From contig QMSP01000020.1 of assembly GCA_003650925.1 (NCBI GenBank), forward strand, positions 1 through 36,131: a stretch of DNA of 36,131 nucleotides, read 5' to 3'. Every line of letters begins with the position of its first letter. Position 1 is the stretch's first letter. The notes under the pieces are model-generated. The model was not told where the DNA came from, searched no databases, and saw only the letters and a program-made list of their open reading frames with translations. The stretch comes from Thermoprotei archaeon (GTDB lineage Archaea; Thermoproteota; Thermoprotei; QMSL01). A program made the translations under genes and the position numbers. This document shows, piece after piece, positions 7,902-15,654 of the stretch.

Positions 7902-7997
7902 TTCCTATTCTCAGACATCGCCTAGTCACTCCTTCTTAAGTTTTGATTATAGCCTTATTCTAGCATAACCAGCAAAATATAGTTCTGAGGAGTAAAT

Positions 7998-8963
7998 ATG
8001 CAGTTAAAAGAGATGGGCATCTTCAAAAGGCATGATGAACCCGTGCTAGTTCCAGATGATGTATATTGGCGATCCATGGAGGTATTCAATCCAGGCGCTT
8101 TCATGGATAAGGAGGGGAACATAGTGCTCCTCTATAGAGCCATAGGGGAGTATCTTAGCTATGTAAGCAGGATAGGCGTTGCTATAAGTGAGGATGGAGT
8201 CAACTTCAGGTATCTAGGTGATGAACCGCTCCTTTATCCCGACAGGATACATGACTGGATGGGGGTTGAGGACCCAAGGGTTACCATGGCTGGCGGAAAG
8301 CTTATGATTGCCTATGCCTCGCTAGCTCTTCCAGAGCCAGGCATATGGCCTGGCCTGAGGAGGCATATATCTCTCGTAGGTATAGCTGAGGCAGATAGCA
8401 ACGATCTCGAAAGCCTAGGGAGGGTGAGGAAAGTAGGCGTCATACTTGAGCCTCATCCCAATAGGGATGCAGCTATAGTTGAAGTCAAGGGGAAGCTCGT
8501 GCTCCTGCATAGGCCAGAGACGTGGGGAAGTAGGCCTTCAATATGGATTACTCCATTGAATGACTATAGAGGAGAGCTCAGACTGAGAGAGGAGAACTCC
8601 AAAGTGATCCTTGAGCCAGAAGGGGAGGAGCTGAAGATAGGATTAGGGCCACCACCTGTGAGGATTGAGAATGAGTGGTTGATGATATATCACGCGGTAT
8701 ATCCTCCCATGGTCTATGTGGCCTATGCTGCACTACTAGACGATGAGTTTAAAGTGCTCTCCAAGACTCCTCGGCCCATACTTGTGCCAAGAGTGGAGTG
8801 GGAGGTGTATGGAGATATTCACCACGTGGTGTTCCCAACAGGGATGGTTATTAAGGATGATGAGGTGCTTCTTTACTATGGTGCAGGAGACAAAGTCGTG
8901 ATGATGGCCAAAGCTGACCTATCAAGCCTTATGTCCATCCTGGATAAGCACAAGATGGAGTAA
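7998..8963 (+). CDS. GH130-family beta-mannoside phosphorylase/hydrolase-like protein
   Basis: The 321-residue product has the five-bladed beta-propeller signatures of GH130: EVFNPGAF (29-35), LYRAIG (45-50), WMGVEDPR (87-94) with the proton-relaying aspartate D92, NRDAAIVE (155-162), LLHRPE (169-174), KIGLGPPP (213-220), WLMIYHAV (227-234), GDIHHVVFPTG (272-282) and LYYGAGD (292-298). Characterised relatives phosphorolyse or hydrolyse beta-1,4- or beta-1,2-mannosides in the cytoplasm, sparing ATP by yielding mannose-1-phosphate. Whether this one is a phosphorylase or a hydrolase depends on phosphate-binding residues I cannot place safely. The ATG at 7998 follows GAGGAG. It is divergent from the ABC importer, with the guide RNAs between them. 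Together with the GH3 relic this points to oligosaccharide use. Confidence 0.88.
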   Translation: MQLKEMGIFKRHDEPVLVPDDVYWRSMEVFNPGAFMDKEGNIVLLYRAIGEYLSYVSRIGVAISEDGVNFRYLGDEPLLYPDRIHDWMGVEDPRVTMAGGKLMIAYASLALPEPGIWPGLRRHISLVGIAEADSNDLESLGRVRKVGVILEPHPNRDAAIVEVKGKLVLLHRPETWGSRPSIWITPLNDYRGELRLREENSKVILEPEGEELKIGLGPPPVRIENEWLMIYHAVYPPMVYVAYAALLDDEFKVLSKTPRPILVPRVEWEVYGDIHHVVFPTGMVIKDDEVLLYYGAGDKVVMMAKADLSSLMSILDKHKME

Positions 8964-9041
8964 GAAGGTTGTTCAAGCACTTCATTATTTTACATGATGA
9001 GAAGGCTTTATTACTCTCACTCATTGATCTGATGAGAGAAA

Positions 9042-9050
9042 GTTATATTA
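9042..9050 (+). promoter_or_regulatory. TATA-like box before the aspartate-pathway operon
   Basis: GTTATATTA at 9042-9050 lies about 40 nt upstream of the homoserine dehydrogenase ATG at 9089. It predicts a transcript start near 9071 and a leader of under 20 nt. The 125-base gap before the gene also has one lone ATGATGA (8994-9000), but without the partner boxes of a guide RNA. Confidence 0.4.
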
Positions 9051-9088
9051 CTAAGCATAAAGTCTCCTTGAGTAGAGAGCTGTAGATT

Positions 9089-10117
9089 ATGAGCGCTAAG
9101 AGGGAAGAGGTCAGCCTCACACTGCTGATATCAGGCTTTGGCACAGTTGGTAGGGCATTTACTAGACTATTGGTGAGGAAGAGGGATTATCTCGTTAGAG
9201 AGGGCATCAACGTCAAGGTTGTGTGCATAACTGACTCAAAGGGAGGAGCTGTTAAGGAGGATGGCTTCACAGCAGAGGAGCTTATGGAGTTAACTAAGGT
9301 CAAGAGAAGCGGACTCTCAGAGACGAAGTGGGGCATTAGAGGGTTTACCACCACTGATGGCCTCGATAAGCTCAAGCCAGATGTCCTCATTGAAGTCACT
9401 CCTAGCAATTATGAGACAGGCGAGCCTGGACTTCAGCATGTCATGAGGGCTCTTGAAAACAGCTGTCACGTAATTCTAGCCAATAAAGCTCCTCTTGCCC
9501 TTAAGTTCAAGTATATAATGAGTTTAGCTAAGAGGAAAGGCTCTCTGGTCAAGTACAAGGCGACGGTAATGGCTGGAACTCCTCTCCTCGACCTGATAAT
9601 CCATGGGTTGAAGGGCGCTAAGGTGTTATACATTAAAGGAATACTTAATGGAACTACAAACTTCATCCTCAGCTGTCTGGAGAGAGGACTTGGATGGGAT
9701 GAGGCTCTGCATGTAGCTAGAGAGAAGGGGATCATGGAGGCTGATCCACGACTTGACTTGGAGGGATGGGATCCAGCAGCTAAGCTGGTCATCCTCGTCA
9801 ATACCATTTATGACTCCGACTATAGCGTGAAGGATGTGAAGCGAAAATCCCTGACGAAGGAGGTCGTGAGGTTGATAGATGATGAGTTCACGGTAAGATA
9901 TCTAGCCATCTTCGAGAAGGGCCAATTGAAAGTAGAGCCTGTCAGGATTCATAGAAGCGATTTCCTGGCCCAGGTGAAGAACACATATAACTGTGTTGAG
10001 TTGAGGACTGAATACGATAATGTGATAAGGATCTTAGGCAAAGGAGCAGGAGGAACCGAGACTGCTTTCTCAATACTGTCAGACCTCATGTCGATAGCCA
10101 AGTATCTAAGGGGGTGA
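9089..10117 (+). CDS. hom: Homoserine dehydrogenase
   Basis: This enzyme reduces aspartate 4-semialdehyde to homoserine with NAD(P)H, on the way to threonine and methionine. The 342-residue product has the Rossmann nucleotide loop GFGTVGRA (16-23), the NKAPLAL segment (132-138) with the conserved lysine, KATVMAGTPLL (157-167), LNGTTNFIL (186-194) and the catalytic region EKGIMEADPRLDLEGWDPAAKL (212-233). It lacks a C-terminal ACT domain, so feedback control by threonine through such a domain is not expected. It is the first gene of a three-gene operon with aspartokinase (starting 4 nt after its stop) and aspartate-semialdehyde dehydrogenase. Confidence 0.95.
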   Translation: MSAKREEVSLTLLISGFGTVGRAFTRLLVRKRDYLVREGINVKVVCITDSKGGAVKEDGFTAEELMELTKVKRSGLSETKWGIRGFTTTDGLDKLKPDVLIEVTPSNYETGEPGLQHVMRALENSCHVILANKAPLALKFKYIMSLAKRKGSLVKYKATVMAGTPLLDLIIHGLKGAKVLYIKGILNGTTNFILSCLERGLGWDEALHVAREKGIMEADPRLDLEGWDPAAKLVILVNTIYDSDYSVKDVKRKSLTKEVVRLIDDEFTVRYLAIFEKGQLKVEPVRIHRSDFLAQVKNTYNCVELRTEYDNVIRILGKGAGGTETAFSILSDLMSIAKYLRG

Positions 10118-10121
10118 TGAG

Positions 10122-11312
10122 GTGGACTTGGTTGTTGTCAAGATAGGTGGTTCTGTCTTGACGAGCCCTCGTTCATATCAGATGGTAGCAGATAAAGTTA
10201 TGAAGTTGATTGATAAAGGCTATCTTCCCCTCCTTGTCGTGTCCTCGATGAAGGGCACAACGGATAGCTTGCTTAAGCTTTCACATGAGGTTGTTGGCGA
10301 GAATGGAGATGCTGAATTGCTAGATGAGATATTGAGCATGGGAGAGAGGCTTAGTGCGCAGGTTCTCACACTATGTTTAAGAGCAAGGGGAACAAAGGCT
10401 GTCTACCTAGACCCCCTAGATGAGAAGTGGCCTATCATAACCGATAGTGACTATGGAAATGCCAAACCTATGATTGATGAGACCAAGAGGAGGGTCGATA
10501 AATACCTAGTACCTCTTATCAAGCAGGGACTTGTTGTAGTAATTCCAGGGTTCATAGGAAAAAGCCTAAGTGGTAAGATAACAACCATGGGGAGAAATAC
10601 CTCAGATGTCAGCGCAGCCATCATAGCTAAGCTACTTAATGCCAAAGCGCTCGTATTTGTTAAGGAAGGAGGAGGCATACTACGAAGCTTGAACAGGAGA
10701 AGTGTCCTTAACAGGATATCTCTGCGTGAAGTGAAGCTGATGATACAGTATGGAGTCAAGGTATTACACCCCAAGGTTCTCGACTACATAGAGGGGATAC
10801 CCAAGGTCATCATAACATCGCTTGATGAGCTTGATCAAGTCAGAGGAACTGAAGTTGTTGGTGAGAGAAGAGGGAAGGTTAAGGTCAGGATGCTTAGGAA
10901 TGTAGGGCTGATAATTCTCATAGGGGTAGATAGAATTGAGGAAGCCCTAAGGGATGTCTTTGATGTAGTGGGCAAAGAGAAACTCATGATCTTGGACTTA
11001 GTGGTAAAGGAAGACTCTCTCATAGCCGTTCTCAATCATTGTCCAAGGGATATCAAATCCGTGGAGGAGAAGTTGTGTAGATATGCGAGGGTTGTGAGAA
11101 CACAGGAGAGGGTCTCCATAGTTACTATTGAGCATGAGGTTAAATTCTCACGTGATGTGATCACAAGGCTGGCCCTGGAGCTTAGTGAAATGATGGAGCG
11201 AAGCCTCGTCTATGATTACTGCATATATCCTGATAGCATTAAGATATATTTGCCCACCTCATGTGTAGATGCTGTGACAAAAGGAGTCATGGAGGTGATG
11301 CAGAGTGGATAG
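10122..11312 (+). CDS. lysC: Aspartokinase
   Basis: Aspartokinase phosphorylates aspartate to 4-phospho-aspartate, the committed step for the aspartate family of amino acids. The GTG start at 10122 is 4 nt after the homoserine dehydrogenase stop, whose last codons supply the GGGGTGATGAG ribosome site. Visible motifs are KIGGS at residues 7-11, VVSSMKGTTDSLL near 42, the segment GERLSAQVL near 72, the conserved TTMGRNTSDVSAAIIAKLL near 155-173 and VLHPK near 214. The region after about residue 255 (VRMLRNVGLIILIG onward) matches tandem ACT-like regulatory folds, so allosteric inhibition by an end product is likely. Length 396 is within the normal range for monofunctional enzymes. Its last 8 nt overlap the asd gene. 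Confidence 0.94.
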   Translation: MDLVVVKIGGSVLTSPRSYQMVADKVMKLIDKGYLPLLVVSSMKGTTDSLLKLSHEVVGENGDAELLDEILSMGERLSAQVLTLCLRARGTKAVYLDPLDEKWPIITDSDYGNAKPMIDETKRRVDKYLVPLIKQGLVVVIPGFIGKSLSGKITTMGRNTSDVSAAIIAKLLNAKALVFVKEGGGILRSLNRRSVLNRISLREVKLMIQYGVKVLHPKVLDYIEGIPKVIITSLDELDQVRGTEVVGERRGKVKVRMLRNVGLIILIGVDRIEEALRDVFDVVGKEKLMILDLVVKEDSLIAVLNHCPRDIKSVEEKLCRYARVVRTQERVSIVTIEHEVKFSRDVITRLALELSEMMERSLVYDYCIYPDSIKIYLPTSCVDAVTKGVMEVMQSG

Positions 11313-12366
11313 GCTAAAGGTAGGCATCTTAGGCGCAACTGGCCTAGTGGGTCAGGTATTCGCCTACTTCCTCGATAGACATCCATGGTTTGAGGTAACT
11401 TATGTAGGTGCTTCAAAGGCCTCAGCAGGCAAGAGATACCTTGACGCTATACACTACAAACTCGTCAGTATTTCAGACGAGGTTGGCGAACTTATAGTTC
11501 AAGAGGTAAAGCCTGACAAAGTGCCTAAAGATCTTAAGATAGTATTTTCCGCTTTGCCAAGTGGAGTAGCGAAGGACATAGAACTGGAGCTGGTGAGAAG
11601 AGGCTTTACAGTAATCTCAAATGCTGCTCCCATGAGGCTTGATGATGAAGTGCCTCTCATAAACCCTGAGGTCAATTGGGATCATTTAAAACTCTTGGAG
11701 GTACAAAGGCGCAAAGGATGGAGAGGAACCCTGGTGAAGAACCCCAACTGTACTACAGCAATCCTAACCCTATCCTTGAAGCCCATAGCCGACATGTATG
11801 GAATAAGAAAGGTAATAGTAACTTCAATGCAATCAGTGTCAGGAGCGGGATTCCCAGGGGTTTCAAGTCTTCAGATAATAGACAACATAATCCCGTTCAT
11901 AGAGAAGGAGGAGGAGAAGATGCAGACTGAGACTCTTAAGATAATGGGCAAGCTGAAAGACGAGAAAGTGAAGTGGGCTTCATTCAAGGTATCAGCCACC
12001 TGTACCAGGGTTCCAACGCTTGAAGGGCACATGATCTCAGTATTTGTTGAGACAGAGAGAGAAGTGAACATGAGCGAACTCATTAAAGCCATGGAGAACT
12101 TCAAGAGTAAGCCTCAAGAGCTCAAACTGCCCACAGCACCGGAGAGACCCATTGTAGTCAGGAAAGAGAAGGATAGACCGCAGACTAGACTTGATAGATG
12201 GATAGAGAGAGGCATGAGTGTGGTCGTAGGCAGGCTAAGAGAGGAGACCGCCCTAGATAGAGGCGTAAAGTATGTGGCACTAGGTCATAACTTGGCGAGA
12301 GGAGCAGCAGGCATAGCAGTGGTGATAGCTGAGCTCATGTACAAGCTAGGCTATATGGAGGCATAG
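11305..12366 (+). CDS. asd: Aspartate-semialdehyde dehydrogenase
   Basis: This 353-residue enzyme reduces 4-phospho-aspartate to aspartate 4-semialdehyde with NADPH, linking the kinase and homoserine dehydrogenase encoded beside it. The nucleotide loop is GILGATGLVGQ (8-18), SALPSG lies near 82-87 and the catalytic cysteine is C149 in NPNCTT. QSVSGAGFPG follows at 176-185, and the acid/base histidine is probably in EGHMISVFVE (H242 region). It is of the archaeal/fungal type. GTG at 11305 overlaps the aspartokinase gene by 8 nt, so translation is probably coupled. Confidence 0.95.
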   Translation: MDRLKVGILGATGLVGQVFAYFLDRHPWFEVTYVGASKASAGKRYLDAIHYKLVSISDEVGELIVQEVKPDKVPKDLKIVFSALPSGVAKDIELELVRRGFTVISNAAPMRLDDEVPLINPEVNWDHLKLLEVQRRKGWRGTLVKNPNCTTAILTLSLKPIADMYGIRKVIVTSMQSVSGAGFPGVSSLQIIDNIIPFIEKEEEKMQTETLKIMGKLKDEKVKWASFKVSATCTRVPTLEGHMISVFVETEREVNMSELIKAMENFKSKPQELKLPTAPERPIVVRKEKDRPQTRLDRWIERGMSVVVGRLREETALDRGVKYVALGHNLARGAAGIAVVIAELMYKLGYMEA

Positions 12367-12439
12367 CGATAGAAGTCGACAATAAGATACAGGCTTATAT
12401 TCATTCAAACACATATCTCACAAGGGATGGTAAAGAGGC

Positions 12440-13465
12440 ATGATGAGCATTGAGACGAAATTCATCAATCGTGAGCTTGAGATCGAAGCTCTAAGGAAGC
12501 TCGCCTATCGTGATTTTTCGAATGTCCTCTACATCTATGGTCCAGAGGGATGTGGAAAGACAAGACTTTTAAGAGAATTCATCAATGAGTTCGATGGTAT
12601 TGGCATATACATAGATGCCCTCGAAAGAGAAAATATGGAGAGCGCAATCCTACTCTCACCATTAGCTAGAAAGGCTAAGGACATGCTCATCACACTTGCT
12701 GAACAAGTCACAGGACCTGTTGGTAGATGGCTATGCACTGAGATTCTATCACTAGTAGAGAGAATATCACTGAAGGTTCAACTACAAGATAGAGGGCTTG
12801 TGATAATGGTAGATGACGTAACAAGGGCTCTTGGGCTTGATGAGATCGAACACTACATCAAGTGGTTGTATGAGCTACGCTGGAGAATAGCCAAGGAATA
12901 CAGGCCAAAGTTCGTACTCATCATCGCAACTACAAGCGAAGGATATAGTCTTAGTAGGGTCATTAGGCACACCTACAATGTTGCGAACCTTCTATGGAAT
13001 CTGAACAGAGATGCTTCCATCAAGCTAATGCTTCAACTAGATCCGCCTAGCATGCATGCAATCGATAGTGTATGGAGATTGACGGGAGGCAATCCTAGGA
13101 GAATTATAGAGATAGCCACTATCTTCCAGTGGGATATAGAGAGATGGCTTACAAGGCTGGAGCTTGAGCTAAGGAGCTTAGTTAGAATCATAAAGGCCGA
13201 ACAACTGGTACATGAGGTCATGCAACTAATAGAAGACCCTGATATTCTTGATAGGCAACCAACTCATAAGCTAGAGAGAGCTTATAGAATTCTGCTTGAA
13301 AGTAACCTCATGATGTATTCTGGATTGATGCTATTGTCATCATGGATTGAAGAGGATAAGAGCAAGTGGAAACTAAAGGCTGATGAAGAGCTCGGAATAG
13401 GCGAATATTATGCATGGCAGATTCCAGCTTATAAGCAGGTGCTATGTAGGCTATTGAAAGGGTAG
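12440..13465 (+). CDS. Archaeal-type P-loop ATPase (ATPase_2/AAA-like family)
   Basis: The 341-residue protein has Walker A GPEGCGKT (34-41) after an N-terminal FINRELEIEALRKL helix, which is the usual start of the archaeal ATPase_2 family. Walker B is VIMVDDV (121-127), a sensor-like IIATTSE lies near 160, and LTGGNPRRIIEIA near 215 forms the family's helical lid. The last 100 residues are helical and not recognised; many relatives carry a DNA-binding domain there. Proteins of this type are widespread in archaea with mostly unknown roles. The gene is 73 nt after asd, with a TATA-like CTTATATT near 12391, so it probably has its own promoter. Two adjacent ATG codons (12440, 12443) could serve as start. 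Confidence 0.8.
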   Translation: MMSIETKFINRELEIEALRKLAYRDFSNVLYIYGPEGCGKTRLLREFINEFDGIGIYIDALERENMESAILLSPLARKAKDMLITLAEQVTGPVGRWLCTEILSLVERISLKVQLQDRGLVIMVDDVTRALGLDEIEHYIKWLYELRWRIAKEYRPKFVLIIATTSEGYSLSRVIRHTYNVANLLWNLNRDASIKLMLQLDPPSMHAIDSVWRLTGGNPRRIIEIATIFQWDIERWLTRLELELRSLVRIIKAEQLVHEVMQLIEDPDILDRQPTHKLERAYRILLESNLMMYSGLMLLSSWIEEDKSKWKLKADEELGIGEYYAWQIPAYKQVLCRLLKG

Positions 13466-13484
13466 GGTTATAATTGCGATTAAT

Positions 13485-13545
13485 CATGCTCAGCATAATC
13501 TCAGGTCATCATCTATCAGGTCCCGGAGTACTCATCATCACAGAT
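13485..13545 (-). ncRNA. C/D-box guide sRNA (2'-O-methylation guide)
   Basis: Minus-strand boxes in order: C ATGATGA (13538-13532), 12 nt guide, D' CTGA (13519-13516), 3 nt, C' ATGATGA (13512-13506), 12 nt guide, D CTGA (13493-13490). This is an exact canonical archaeal layout. The guide before D' (GTACTCCGGGAC) predicts target GUCCCGGAGUAC, methylated at the fifth base (C). The guide before D (CCTGAGATTATG) predicts CAUAAUCUCAGG, methylated at the fifth base (A). UGUG before box C can pair with CAUG after box D (two Watson-Crick and two G-U pairs). CTTAAAAGTA at 13584-13593 would start the transcript near 13560. Confidence 0.8.
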
Positions 13546-13712
13546 AGTGCTAATCTTGGTTCAGGATAGTGCCATTTTACTCATACTTTTAAGCTTAACC
13601 TCATGTGTTAGCAGTACCTTATAAGGGGAGACTGCCTTCTCCGATGAGGATACTAACCTGCTTTAAACTTCAACAGAATTTAATAGCTTTCGAGTTTAGA
13701 ATAGGAGAATCT

Positions 13713-13721
13713 CTTTATATA
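13713..13721 (+). promoter_or_regulatory. TATA box before the glycosyltransferase gene
   Basis: CTTTATATA at 13713-13721 closely fits the archaeal box A. It predicts a start near 13742 and a leader of roughly 50 nt to the ATG at 13791. Confidence 0.45.
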
Positions 13722-13790
13722 TCAACTTCGTCGTTCTAGGTGGCGAGAAGGTTGGTAAGTTATGCGAATGAGCGGATGAAGGGGGATTGA

Positions 13791-14990
13791 ATGAAGATAG
13801 GCTACATATCCACGTATCCGCCAACTAGGTGTGGCATAGCTGAATATACTAGGTTTCTCGTAGAGGCTATCTACTCTATAAGTGATTATGTAAAAGTATA
13901 TGTATTCTCTGATACCTATGGCAAGCCCATTTACCCTTATATTGATGGGAATTGTATTGTGATACCATCGTTTAACCCTCGTGCTGAGGGTTACTATAAG
14001 GAGCTTATAGCCAGCATTGATGATGTTGAAGACCTTGATATAGTTCACATACAACACGAGTATGGGATATTCCATGGAGATAAGTGCTTGATAAAGCTGA
14101 TGAGGGGGCTGAAGAAGAGGAACATACCTATATCCATAACGCTTCACACAGTACTTCATCATAACAAAGGCAGGAGATATGTGAAGCTTCAAAGGGAGAT
14201 AGCTGAGAATGCAGACGTAGTCATAGTTCATAGCCTTCTTCAGGAATATGAGCTAAGAGCTCAGGGAGTAGACCTTAGGCGTATAGTGAGAATTCCTCAT
14301 GGAACTAAGCTCCTCTCCGATAAGGTCAAGGCTGATAAGGAGGAACTTGGCATACCTAGTGATAAAGCTGTCCTACTAACCTTTGGTTTTCTAAGGCGAG
14401 ATAAAGGCTTAGAAGATGCAATAAAGGTCTTTAGGCTTCTCCTAAGGGAACATGAGGATGTGCATTTAGTCATAGCTGGAGCCCCTCAAACTAAGGAGGA
14501 TATACTATACCTTAGTAAGCTGACTAAGATTGTGATGAAGGGCTTGCCTACGAAGAGCTACACCATGATAAGGCGATATCTTCCTCTTGAGGATCTCATG
14601 AAGATACTATCGATTGCAGATGTAATACTCATGCTCTATAAGGAGAGGCCTGACCACTACTCCGTCAGTGGAGTACTTCATCTTGCCATGGGAGCTGGGA
14701 AGCCTATTGTGTGTAGTCGGAGTAGTAGACTCATAGAGTATACTGAGCTAGTACCTGAGCTGGTATACTATGGTAGAGGGATAGGGGAACTCAAGATTTT
14801 AGTTGAGAGAGCTCTGTATGATGAGGAGTTGAGAGAAAAAGCTACTGAAAGGATAATGGAATATGCAAAGAAGACTTCATGGGAGAGAGTATCTGAAAGG
14901 CATTTAGAGCTCTATGCAGAGTTGATGGAGAGGAGAGGCCTTGAGATTGACTTCACCCTATCAGCCATGAGCACTTTATGGAGGCTGTAG
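13791..14990 (+). CDS. Glycosyltransferase, GT4 family (GT-B fold)
   Basis: The 399-residue protein begins with MKIGYISTYPPTRCGIAEYT, the glycine-rich first strand and loop typical of GT4 enzymes. DIVHIQHEYGIFHG (about 84-97), ITLHTVLHH (about 120-128) and ADVVIVHS follow. The C-terminal Rossmann half has LLTFGFLRRDKGLEDAIKVFR, HLVIAGAP and LPLEDLMKILSIADVILMLY. RPDHYSVSGVLHLAMGAGKPIVCSR, the nucleotide-sugar-binding region, completes it. It is a retaining enzyme that moves a sugar from an NDP-sugar to an acceptor, probably at the cytoplasmic face; the sugar and acceptor cannot be told. ATG 13791 follows GGGGGATTGA. The next gene begins 1 nt after its stop. Confidence 0.88.
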   Translation: MKIGYISTYPPTRCGIAEYTRFLVEAIYSISDYVKVYVFSDTYGKPIYPYIDGNCIVIPSFNPRAEGYYKELIASIDDVEDLDIVHIQHEYGIFHGDKCLIKLMRGLKKRNIPISITLHTVLHHNKGRRYVKLQREIAENADVVIVHSLLQEYELRAQGVDLRRIVRIPHGTKLLSDKVKADKEELGIPSDKAVLLTFGFLRRDKGLEDAIKVFRLLLREHEDVHLVIAGAPQTKEDILYLSKLTKIVMKGLPTKSYTMIRRYLPLEDLMKILSIADVILMLYKERPDHYSVSGVLHLAMGAGKPIVCSRSSRLIEYTELVPELVYYGRGIGELKILVERALYDEELREKATERIMEYAKKTSWERVSERHLELYAELMERRGLEIDFTLSAMSTLWRL

Positions 14991-14991
14991 C

Positions 14992-15654
14992 TTGCCGAAG
15001 GAGCTCACATCATTGATAGATTCATGTAGTAGATGTGAAGTAATCGATAAGCCTTATGTTAAGTTTAAGGTTTATGAAAAATGGCTTCCATGTCAGGTCA
15101 AAGCTTTAATAGTCATGGAATCTCCTCCTCCAGGCTTAAAGAAGAGCTTCTTCTACAACACTAATAGCCCTGATAGACTAAGGAGAAACCTTGCCTTCAT
15201 ACTAAGATTGGCCAGGACAGGTGATGAAGTCATAGAGTGGTTTAGGAGTAGAGGACTATTTATAACGAACGCTGTGAAATGTAGACCCTTAAGCAGAGAA
15301 AGGGTTAGCATTATGGCTAAGAACTGTAAATTCATCCTGAGGAGAGAAGTGGAGCTGTTGAAGCCAGAGGTGATCATAGCCATGGGATTGACAGCCAGGA
15401 GGTCAATTAGAGCATTGTCCTTAAGGAGCATGGTGAGGATCATCGAGCTGCCACATCCTAACTATATAGTGAGGTTTAGAAGGGATCTGATACCTCATGT
15501 GAGAAGGATATTTCATGAAGTTCCCAGCATAAATAGTAGATCTGGTAAAAATATTGACATAGAGGGGATGCATAGTGGAGAAGGACGTAGATGTAGTAGT
15601 GATAGGAGCGGGGCCTGCTGGCCTCTCAGCTGCGCTGTACTTGAAAAGGCTTAA
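14992..15654 (+). CDS. Fe-S uracil-DNA glycosylase-like protein (family-4-like)
   Basis: The protein resembles family-4 uracil-DNA glycosylases, which remove deaminated cytosine from DNA in thermophiles. Four cysteines have the spacing used to hold a 4Fe-4S cluster: C12-x2-C15 and C97-x14-C112. VMESPPPG (41-48) stands where family 4 has GExPG. FFY, ITNAVKCRP (91-99), LLKPEVIIAMG and LPHPNY (153-158, the HPS/HPN catalytic-loop motif) are also in order. A TTG start at 14992 lies 1 nt after the glycosyltransferase stop. The frame runs 80 nt into the thioredoxin-reductase gene; the last 30 or so residues (after about HEVPSIN) are low-complexity and family-unlike. Either the original stop was lost or the tail is tolerated. 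Activity on uracil is not certain, since motif 1 is altered. Confidence 0.75.
   Translation: MPKELTSLIDSCSRCEVIDKPYVKFKVYEKWLPCQVKALIVMESPPPGLKKSFFYNTNSPDRLRRNLAFILRLARTGDEVIEWFRSRGLFITNAVKCRPLSRERVSIMAKNCKFILRREVELLKPEVIIAMGLTARRSIRALSLRSMVRIIELPHPNYIVRFRRDLIPHVRRIFHEVPSINSRSGKNIDIEGMHSGEGRRCSSDRSGACWPLSCAVLEKA

Larger units (their letters stand above)
7302..7997. other. Protein-gene-free gap of 696 bases holding two C/D-box guide RNAs
   Basis: No convincing protein gene lies here. Reading frames are short and interrupted, including a 60-residue frame at 7736-7918 (-) with no ribosome site or family likeness. The gap contains the importer promoter (7351-7359), one C/D-box RNA on the minus strand (about 7507-7562) with its TATA box at 7579-7586, and one on the plus strand (about 7844-7901) with its TATA box at 7815-7823. 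The upstream region of the GH130 gene is also here, with GAGGAG just before ATG 7998. About 7600-7810 has no feature I can support. Phrases such as YEELIREFCKVL near 7740 might be a decayed gene, but I cannot name it. Confidence 0.6.
13466..13790. other. Protein-gene-free gap of 325 bases with a guide RNA and two promoters
   Basis: The gap holds a C/D-box RNA on the minus strand (about 13485-13545), its TATA-like CTTAAAAGTA (13584-13593), a set of nested inverted repeats (13599-13657) and a TATA box CTTTATATA (13713-13721, +). The last would start the glycosyltransferase transcript near 13742. No protein-coding frame is convincing. Confidence 0.6.

Noticed and set aside
7736-7918. 60-residue minus-strand frame in the gap before the GH130 gene
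   Set aside because: No ribosome site and no family likeness; it is antisense to the C/D-box RNA at 7844-7901, which explains part of its sequence better.
8994-9036. ATGATGA and a later CTGATGA before homoserine dehydrogenase, as a possible fifth C/D-box RNA
   Set aside because: The distance between the boxes is 28 nt and no C' or D partner follows, so the layout is not that of a guide RNA.
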